From Synergistaceae bacterium (GTDB lineage Bacteria > Synergistota > Synergistia > Synergistales > Synergistaceae): 15,663 nt of DNA. The DNA is taken from NCBI GenBank assembly GCA_031290815.1, contig JAISLO010000106.1:1-15663 (forward strand), given 5' to 3'. The notes beneath the pieces are model-generated. The model was not told where the DNA came from. It did no database searches and was given only the letters and a program-made list of their open reading frames with translations. Within the stretch, counting starts at the first letter, position 1. Every line of letters begins with the position of its first letter. A program made the translations under genes and the position numbers. Of the stretch, positions 6,858-12,532 are shown piece after piece.

Positions 6858-6886
6858 GGGGGAGGATTCCTCTCCCGGCCGCGGCC
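6858..6886 (+). other. GC-rich hairpin between regulator and kinase genes
   Basis: GGGGGAGG (6858-6865) pairs with CCTCTCCC (6869-6876), one G-T wobble, around a 3-nt loop. It is followed directly by the self-complementary GGCCGCGGCC (6877-6886). No T tract follows, so it is not a full terminator. Placed between the regulator and the kinase, it could lower kinase expression relative to the regulator or protect the upstream mRNA. Confidence 0.5.
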
Positions 6887-6909
6887 AGGGTCTCTCAAGG
6901 AATGCCTGA

Positions 6910-8292
6910 TTGATCAAGATGAGACGAAAACGCCACGCGTTCTTCCTGGCCCTGTCCATATATCTGCCGCCGTTCTGCATAATGTCGCTCGCCGCGATGG
7001 ACCTCATTTACTCACAGGTCGGCGTAAAATCGGTCGTGAGGTCCTACGTCGAAAACCTGACGGAGTACGTGGCGCACACCATAGACATGGGCAGCTCCGA
7101 ACCGGGGATGCTCATGCACATACCCCCGTACGCGAATCACGACTGGAGGCTTGGGATTTACAACTACCTCGGCATCGGCCGAATGCCCGGACTACTCGCC
7201 ATCGTAGACGAGAACAACATCCCAATCTTCGGCTCCAGTAAGCTCATGGCCCTCTACATCTCGTCCGGGGAGAAATTCCCCATGGGCAGCGCGAAAGAGC
7301 TGTATGACGAAAACGGCGAGTTCTTCACCGTGGCCGTGTACCCTTCGTATCTGGGGGACTACCTGGTCATCGGCGCTGTTTCGTGGCGCGACATACCCGG
7401 TTTCACGAAGAGGGCCGTCTACCTGTGGCCCATACTCATGGGGAGCGCCGGTCTGTGGAGCGCCATGTCCGTGTGGAACCTCTGGCAGAGGGTCATAATA
7501 CCCCTCCGCAATCTGGAGGCGGAGGTCTCCGTGCTGAAGTGGGGCGAGGAGATCCCGGCCGAGGAGGGGCCCATCGCCATCTACGAACTGCGGCGCCTGC
7601 GGCTCACGTTCGTCAAGGTTGCCAGGGATGCGCTGAAGCGCGTCTCCATAATCCGCTCGTGCATGAGGGACATGGTCAGCGTACAGGAGACGGAGAGGAC
7701 TAAGATATCGAGGGAGATTCATGACGGCCCGCTCCAGGATGTGACGGCGCTCATCCAGCGGATACGCCTCGCGAGGAGCGAGGGTTGCTCCCCGGATGAG
7801 ATGAACAGCGAGCTGGACCTCGCGGAGAAGATAGCTCACGTGAGCGTGAAGGAACTGAGGGGCCTGTGCGACTTCCTCAATCCCCCGTGGCTGGAACTGG
7901 GCCTGGAACAGGCGCTGACCGAGCTGACGGAGCGTCTGTCCGCGCAGTACGGCGTCCGGGTGTTCCTCGATGTCGAAGAGGGGCTGGATCTGCCAGAGGC
8001 CGTCACGCTGGCGTTTTTCAGGGTGGCGCAGGAGGCGGTGACGAACTCCGTCCGCCACGGCGAGGCAAAGCATATATGGGTGGACGTCAAGAGCGACGAA
8101 AACGGAATCGAACTGTGTGTTCAGGATGACGGGCACGGATTCAACATGGCCGACGGAGGAACCGCAGGACTCAGGGCCGAGGGTCACAGGGGCCTTTCGA
8201 ACATGGAGGAGCGGCTGACGCTCGTCGGCGGACGATTGAAGGTCATCTCATACCCGGGCGAGGGCACATGCATAAGGGGCCTCGTCCCATGA
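6910..8292 (+). CDS. Membrane sensor histidine kinase, HisKA_3 (NarL/DegS-like) type
   Basis: Partner of the preceding regulator. The 460 residues show a basic N-terminus and a first membrane helix (about 9-33), an extracytoplasmic region of about 130 residues (35-165) resembling a small double-Cache/dCACHE-like sensor but with no motif I can name, a second helix (about 169-190), a HAMP-like linker, then the HisKA_3 box ETERTKISREIHDGPLQDV with phospho-acceptor His271. The ATP-binding domain has the N box with Asn379 (QEAVTNSVRHG), G1 DDGHG (406-410) and G2 GHRGLSN (425-431). Start choice: TTG 6910 stands 8 nt after AAGGA; ATG 6919 is only three codons later and would have too long a spacing. 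The ligand is unknown; WRDIPGF and several aromatic residues lie just before the second helix. Confidence 0.93.
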   Translation: MIKMRRKRHAFFLALSIYLPPFCIMSLAAMDLIYSQVGVKSVVRSYVENLTEYVAHTIDMGSSEPGMLMHIPPYANHDWRLGIYNYLGIGRMPGLLAIVDENNIPIFGSSKLMALYISSGEKFPMGSAKELYDENGEFFTVAVYPSYLGDYLVIGAVSWRDIPGFTKRAVYLWPILMGSAGLWSAMSVWNLWQRVIIPLRNLEAEVSVLKWGEEIPAEEGPIAIYELRRLRLTFVKVARDALKRVSIIRSCMRDMVSVQETERTKISREIHDGPLQDVTALIQRIRLARSEGCSPDEMNSELDLAEKIAHVSVKELRGLCDFLNPPWLELGLEQALTELTERLSAQYGVRVFLDVEEGLDLPEAVTLAFFRVAQEAVTNSVRHGEAKHIWVDVKSDENGIELCVQDDGHGFNMADGGTAGLRAEGHRGLSNMEERLTLVGGRLKVISYPGEGTCIRGLVP

Positions 8293-8355
8293 TTTTATCG
8301 ATCCGGCCGGCGCTTCCTCAAATTCAGTCCGCTGATTTCATACTGGAGGCGAAAC

Positions 8356-8961
8356 ATGAAGAACGTCTCGTTTTCAGCGGCTTGCTGCGGCATGGAGAAT
8401 ATGCCGCGGCATTACCGCTCCGAAGATTTGTTCATGGCGTTGTGCCGTGAGTGCTCCAACTACGGCGCAAACTGGGCGTGTCCGCCGTTCGGATTCAACG
8501 TCTCCGAACTCTTGAAAAAGTTCGGCTGCCTCTACGTGTTTGGGGCAAAGGTCGTCAACCCTGAGAAAGCCGTGCGAACTTCTGGCACCTATGAGAAATC
8601 GGTGGCGTATACGGGGAGAATATTCAAGGAGGTCAAGTCGGCGCTGTCCGGTCTTTTGCTCACCCTGGAGGAAAGGTATCCCGGCGGGCTTGGCCTGTCA
8701 GCCGGCAGATGCGATGTCTGTCCCGCCTGTGCGAGGATAGACGGAAGCCCTTGCCGATTTCCCGGCAGGTGCAGGCACTCTTTGGAGTCCCTGGGATTTG
8801 ACGTCGCCGCGATATCCGAGAACATGCTCGGGACCAGGCTGCTCTGGATCAAGGACGCCCTGCCCGAGTATCAGATGTTCGTCAACGGATTTCTAGCCGA
8901 GAGGGAGGATGACGAGATAATGAAATCAATTGAATCTTATCTGGAGGGGATCGGCTCATGA
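8356..8961 (+). CDS. DUF2284 cysteine-rich, predicted metal-binding protein
   Basis: A 201-residue cytosolic protein of uncharacterised family DUF2284 (COG5423). Family signatures are CRECSNYGANWACPPFGFN (30-48) and, in the second half, CDVCPACARIDGSPCRFP (119-136) with C139 and HSLESLGFDV. Eleven cysteines fall in the first 139 residues (10, 11, 30, 33, 42, 58, 119, 122, 125, 133, 139); the CxxCxxC group followed by two further Cys looks like a ligand set for an iron-sulfur cluster or other metal. No enzymatic activity is established for the family. GGAGGC lies 7 nt before the ATG. Its stop overlaps the start of the kdsB-like gene by 4 bp (ATGA), so the two are translationally coupled, suggesting a link to LPS sugar metabolism or just operon packing. 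Confidence 0.88.
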   Translation: MKNVSFSAACCGMENMPRHYRSEDLFMALCRECSNYGANWACPPFGFNVSELLKKFGCLYVFGAKVVNPEKAVRTSGTYEKSVAYTGRIFKEVKSALSGLLLTLEERYPGGLGLSAGRCDVCPACARIDGSPCRFPGRCRHSLESLGFDVAAISENMLGTRLLWIKDALPEYQMFVNGFLAEREDDEIMKSIESYLEGIGS

Positions 8962-9695
8962 CGGCCATAGAGACCCTCGCCGTTATTCCGGCCAGGCTGG
9001 GAAGCAGGAGGCTGCACGCAAAACCGCTGATCAAGCTCCTGGGAAGGGAACTCGTATTATGGGTCCTGAACGGGGTCATGGGGAGCCGCAGGGTCGGCAG
9101 GACGGTCGTGGCCACGGACGACGAGAGCGTGGTCTCCGTCGTGGAGTCCGCGGGCGGAGAGGCGATGATGACGCCATCCGACCTGCCGACAGGCACCGAC
9201 CGAGTGGCGTATGTCGCGGAGAGAATTCCCTCGCGCTTCGTCCTCGGCGTGCAGTGCGACGATCCGATGACAAACGCCGGAGTGATCGATCCGATGATAG
9301 ACGCGCTCGCCTCTGACGACGGCATCGGTCTGGCCCTTCTGGCAAAGAGGATAGACGATCCCGGCGAGATGGCGAGAGACTCGATAGTCAAGGTGGTCTT
9401 TGGCCTGGATCACAACGCGCTCTACTTCAGCAGGTCGCCGATACCGTTTGTCAGAGGCCCGGCGGCGCCGAGTTTCAAGCATATAGGCCCGTACGCCTGG
9501 AGGCGGGAGGCTCTTTTCAGATTCGCGTCCCGGCCGCAGACGCCGCTCGAGATATCCGAAAGCCTCGAAATGCTGAGGATGTTGGAGCACGGCGAGACCA
9601 TAAAGTGTATAGAGACCGAAACGGACAGCATAGAGATAGACACGCCGGAGGATTCGAGGATGTTTGAGGAGCGCATGAGGGAGCGAGCGATCTGA
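8958..9695 (+). CDS. kdsB: KdsB-family CMP-(8-amino-)3-deoxy-manno-octulosonate cytidylyltransferase
   Basis: Activates a Kdo-type sugar with CTP to CMP-Kdo or CMP-Kdo8N for transfer to lipid A. The 245 residues match KdsB length. Motifs: IPARLGSRRLHAKPL (10-24, nucleotide loop), VATDDE (51-56), TGTDRVAYV (78-86), VQCDDPM (98-104, in place of VQGDEPM, with the metal Asp101 kept), NALYFSRSPIPF (153-164), KHIGPYAW (174-181) and the second metal Asp228 in DSIEIDTPED. The DSIE-DTPED ending and the adjacent KdnA homologue point, from memory of the Shewanella enzyme (EC 2.7.7.90), to Kdo8N specificity; plain Kdo (EC 2.7.7.38) cannot be ruled out. GGAGGGG lies 8 nt before the ATG inside the upstream gene. 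Substitution of QG by QC in the metal loop is unusual for the family. Confidence 0.85.
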   Translation: MTAIETLAVIPARLGSRRLHAKPLIKLLGRELVLWVLNGVMGSRRVGRTVVATDDESVVSVVESAGGEAMMTPSDLPTGTDRVAYVAERIPSRFVLGVQCDDPMTNAGVIDPMIDALASDDGIGLALLAKRIDDPGEMARDSIVKVVFGLDHNALYFSRSPIPFVRGPAAPSFKHIGPYAWRREALFRFASRPQTPLEISESLEMLRMLEHGETIKCIETETDSIEIDTPEDSRMFEERMRERAI

Positions 9696-9770
9696 CGGCT
9701 TCGAGGTGCCGCGCCGAGTTACGGTTTATCTTTCATGTTTTATTTACAACCGCAGGGGAGATGATGTGCA

Positions 9771-10961
9771 ATGCCAGGCTGGGAAATGTTCGACGAGAGC
9801 GAGAAAAAGCATGTCGATGAGGTGATGGACACAGGCGTCATAATGAGATATGGGTTTGACGCCAAGAGGAAGGGGCGGTGGAAGGCGCGTGAGATGGAGG
9901 AAGCCATCTGCCGGAGGACCGGCGCTAAGCGGGCGCTGCTTCTCGCGGACGGCACAGCGGCGCTGACCACGGCTCTGGCCGCCCTAGGCGTGGGGGCCGG
10001 GGACGAGGTCATAATGCCTCCCTTCACCTTCGTAGCGAGCTTCGAGTCGATAATCGCAGCGGGAGCGACCCCGGTCCTGGCGGAGGTGGACGACACCCTC
10101 TGCCTGAGCCCTGAATCGGCCCGGGAGGCCGTCACCGCCAGGACGAAGGCGGTGATGCCTGTTCACATGTGCGGTTCCATGGCCGACATAGGCGGGCTCG
10201 AGGACCTGTGCGAGGAAAAGGGCCTGTTCCTGCTGGAGGACGCGTGCCAGGCGTTCGGAGCGTCTTACGGCGGACGGGCGCTCGGTGCCATAGGGGACGT
10301 GGGGTGCTATTCGTTCGACTTCAACAAGATCGTCACGTGTGGTGAGGGCGGCGCGATCGTGACCGACAGCGACGATATCTGGGAGCGAGCCGACATGTAT
10401 CACGATCACGGGCACGACCATAAGAACAGCGACAGGGGGCTGGAGGGTCACGCCTTCCCCGGGTATAACTTCAGGATCTCGGAGCTGCACGCCGCGATAG
10501 GCTGCGCTCAGATAGCGAAGACAGATCGCTTTCTTGGGATACAGAGAGAAAACAAGAAGATTTTCAAGGACGCAATAGCCGCTATACCGGAGGTGACGTT
10601 CAGGAGGATACCTGACCCGAGCGGGGACAGCGCGACATTTCTGACGTTCTTCCTGCCGGCCGAGGATCTGACCGCGAGAGCGGTCAGGGCGATGAAGGAC
10701 GCCGGAGTCGAAGGAGTCTTTTACTGGTTCGACAACAACTGGCACTACGTGCGCAAGTGGGATCACTTCAAGGACAGGAAGTTCGCGAACCCGCAGAGCC
10801 GTGAAATACTGAGCGGGATGAAGGACTATTCGAAGGTGCGCTTCAAGTCCGACTCGCTCATGTCCCGGTGCGTCTCGATAGCCATTAAGATGGGCTGGAC
10901 CTCGGAAGAGGTAAAGCGTGCCGCTGACAGAGCAGCCGCGGCTATAAAATCGTCGATATGA
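9771..10961 (+). CDS. kdnA: DegT/DnrJ/EryC1/StrS aminotransferase, probable 8-amino-3,8-dideoxy-manno-octulosonate transaminase (KdnA)
   Basis: PLP enzyme that, in Shewanella, aminates 8-oxo-Kdo with glutamate to give Kdo8N (EC 2.6.1.109), in the cytosol. The 396 residues show the StrS fold: DGTAALTTAL (60-69), PPFTFVAS (83-90), LLEDACQAFGA (154-164, Asp157 contacting the PLP nitrogen), SFDFNKIVTCGEGG with Schiff-base Lys186, and NFRISELHAAIG (233-244). Assignment to KdnA rests on stretches that, as I recall, distinguish that subgroup from other StrS enzymes: MPGWEMF start, RYGFDAKRKGRWKARE, HDHGHDHKNSDRG and GVFYWFDNNWHYVRKWDH. It follows the KdsB homologue by 75 bp, the expected partner. 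AGGGGAGA lies 10 nt before the ATG. The oxidase KdnB that would supply the substrate is not in the window. A related sugar aminotransferase remains possible. Confidence 0.83.
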   Translation: MPGWEMFDESEKKHVDEVMDTGVIMRYGFDAKRKGRWKAREMEEAICRRTGAKRALLLADGTAALTTALAALGVGAGDEVIMPPFTFVASFESIIAAGATPVLAEVDDTLCLSPESAREAVTARTKAVMPVHMCGSMADIGGLEDLCEEKGLFLLEDACQAFGASYGGRALGAIGDVGCYSFDFNKIVTCGEGGAIVTDSDDIWERADMYHDHGHDHKNSDRGLEGHAFPGYNFRISELHAAIGCAQIAKTDRFLGIQRENKKIFKDAIAAIPEVTFRRIPDPSGDSATFLTFFLPAEDLTARAVRAMKDAGVEGVFYWFDNNWHYVRKWDHFKDRKFANPQSREILSGMKDYSKVRFKSDSLMSRCVSIAIKMGWTSEEVKRAADRAAAAIKSSI

Positions 10962-11845
10962 CGCCTGATTCGAATCCTGCCATGCGTTCGCTCGGGAATT
11001 TGACGCTCTTCGGCGGCCGGTCTCTGTCGTTCTCCCGGACGCTGATCATGGGCATCATAAACGTAAACGGCGAATCGTTTTATAGCGGCAGCAGGGTCGG
11101 CGGGACGGAGGAGGCATTGCGGCGCGCGCTGCTGATGGCTCGCTGCGGCGCAGATATCATAGACATAGGGGCCGAGTCGACGAGGCCTGGCTCCAGCGAC
11201 ATGGACGAGGGTTCCGAACTCGAAGCCCTGATCCCGGCTGTAAGGGCCGTGAGGGAAGCCCTGCCGGAGACGCCGATATCGGTCGATACGCGCAAGCGGA
11301 GGATAGCGTCAGCGTCGATAGAGGCTGGCGCGGATATCATAAACGACGTATCCGGGCTCGGCATCCCAGGCGAGGCGGAGGGCATGACTCGCCTTCTGGC
11401 CGAGTCAGGCGCGACCTATGTCCTGACGCACCCCGGGAGCGGATGGAATGGTCCTGCCGAGTACCCCGAGGACTATGACGTTATGGAGGATATCATCTCG
11501 TTTTTCTCGGAGAGGATAGTACGTGTCTCAGGCGCGGGCGTTGCGAGGGACAGGATAATAATCGACCCCGGCATCGGATTTGGAAAGCGAGCCGAGGACA
11601 ACCTGGACATAGTGGCCAAAATCGCCGAGTTGAAGAGGTTCGGTCTTCCCATCCTCGTCGGCGCGTCGCGAAAGAGCTTTATAGGGTACGCCCTGGGACT
11701 GCCGGACCCGGCGGATCGCTTGGAGGGCACTCTAGCGGTATCGGCGCTCTGCGCGGACCGCGGGATCGAGATCGTTCGTGTGCATGACGTGTTGGAGAAC
11801 AGGCGCGCCGTTCTCATGGCGGAAGCAGTCAGGAGGCGCTTGTAA
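10958..11845 (+). CDS. folP: Dihydropteroate synthase with atypical loop 1
   Basis: Condenses 6-hydroxymethyl-dihydropterin pyrophosphate with p-aminobenzoate to 7,8-dihydropteroate in folate synthesis; target of sulfonamides. The 295 residues form a TIM barrel with conserved GAESTRPGS (71-79), Asp110 in SVDTRKR, IINDVSG (127-133), DPGIGFGK (203-210), LVGASRKSFIG (233-243, Lys239) and VRVHDV (273-278). Two regions differ from the usual sequence: NVNGESF (35-41) replaces NVTPDSF, and VLTHPGSGW (155-163) replaces the common VLMHMxG. The start overlaps the stop of kdnA by 4 bp (ATGA) and lacks a strong ribosome binding site, so translation is probably coupled; ATG 10982 is an alternative eight codons in. 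folK abuts directly. Confidence 0.93.
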   Translation: MTPDSNPAMRSLGNLTLFGGRSLSFSRTLIMGIINVNGESFYSGSRVGGTEEALRRALLMARCGADIIDIGAESTRPGSSDMDEGSELEALIPAVRAVREALPETPISVDTRKRRIASASIEAGADIINDVSGLGIPGEAEGMTRLLAESGATYVLTHPGSGWNGPAEYPEDYDVMEDIISFFSERIVRVSGAGVARDRIIIDPGIGFGKRAEDNLDIVAKIAELKRFGLPILVGASRKSFIGYALGLPDPADRLEGTLAVSALCADRGIEIVRVHDVLENRRAVLMAEAVRRRL

Positions 11846-12331
11846 ATGAACACAGCGGCCGTTGGGATTGGCTCGAACAAGGGCGACAGGCTGGCAAACA
11901 TCAGGACGGCGGTGTCGATGACGCGCGAGCGGGTGGGGACTGTGACGGCCGTGAGCGATGTCTTCGAGACGCCCCCGTGGGGCGTGGCGCTGCAACCCAG
12001 ATTTCTCAACGCCTGCATGATAGTCGAGGCCGAGATCAGCCCCAGAGCCCTCCTGGCAAAGCTCAAGGAGATAGAGAACGACATGGGCCGCCTCAAGAGG
12101 GGCAAGTGGGGACCAAGGGAGATAGACCTGGACATTCTGTTTTTCGACGACATCCGGACGAACGAGGCCGACTTGGTCATCCCCCATCCATACATGCACG
12201 ACAGGGCGTTCGTCCTGCTGCCCCTCTCGAAGATAGCTCCGGACTGGATACACCCGGCGCTGGGGATGCGGGTGTCCGAGCTCCTTCAGAATATCACCGC
12301 CGAAGGGATAATACGGATAACGAGCATATAG
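11846..12331 (+). CDS. folK: 2-amino-4-hydroxy-6-hydroxymethyldihydropteridine pyrophosphokinase
   Basis: HPPK transfers pyrophosphate from ATP to hydroxymethyl-dihydropterin, the step before FolP. The 161 residues have normal length. Motifs: GIGSNKGD (8-14), ETPPWG (41-46), WGPREIDLDIL (88-98) with metal ligands Asp94 and Asp96 and the adjacent Arg91, and IPHPYMHDRAFVLLPLSKIAPDWIHP (112-137). The ATG follows the folP TAA with no gap, and AGGAGG inside the end of folP supplies the ribosome binding site, so the pair is tightly coupled. folB and folE are not nearby. A terminator lies 62 bp after the stop. Confidence 0.96.
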   Translation: MNTAAVGIGSNKGDRLANIRTAVSMTRERVGTVTAVSDVFETPPWGVALQPRFLNACMIVEAEISPRALLAKLKEIENDMGRLKRGKWGPREIDLDILFFDDIRTNEADLVIPHPYMHDRAFVLLPLSKIAPDWIHPALGMRVSELLQNITAEGIIRITSI

Positions 12332-12393
12332 CCTGCATTATAGAACTTCCGAACTTGGAAATCTTGAGTTCATAACAATCGCGCCTCGCCATC

Positions 12394-12435
12394 TCGGGTT
12401 TGTTGTCTTAGACAACCCGATTCTTATATTTTTTT
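12394..12435 (+). terminator. Intrinsic terminator after folK
   Basis: TCGGGT (12394-12399) pairs with ACCCGA (12415-12420); after a 4-nt left bulge TGTC (12404-12407) pairs with GACA (12411-12414) around TTA. The stem is followed by TTCTTATATTTTTTT (12421-12435). Position, orientation and T run fit the end of the kdsB-kdnA-folP-folK cluster. The bulge makes the stem weaker than usual. A diverged relative is at 631-670. Confidence 0.75.
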
Positions 12436-12532
12436 CGTCCTGGAGATCAGGGTATCCCCCAATAGTATGATAAGATTATACGTCGTCTTTTTTGACAGGC
12501 GGATGCTTCAAAATAAGAACGAGGTGACACGT

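Noticed and set aside
7192..8187. Long minus-strand open frame (331 codons) opposite the histidine kinase
   Set aside because: Shadow frame; rich in His, Arg and Pro as expected from the complement, with the true kinase motifs on the plus strand.
12492..12520. Perfect TTGACA (12492-12497) as the typA promoter
   Set aside because: At 16-18 nt spacing only TAAGAA or AAGAAC is found, and the transcript would start at the GTG and remove its ribosome binding site. A TATGAT at 12466-12471 is a slightly better -10 but has no -35.
12467..12532. ATG 12467 as the start of TypA
   Set aside because: The 22 added residues match nothing in the family and lack a good ribosome binding site, whereas GTG 12533 has GAGGTG 6 nt upstream.
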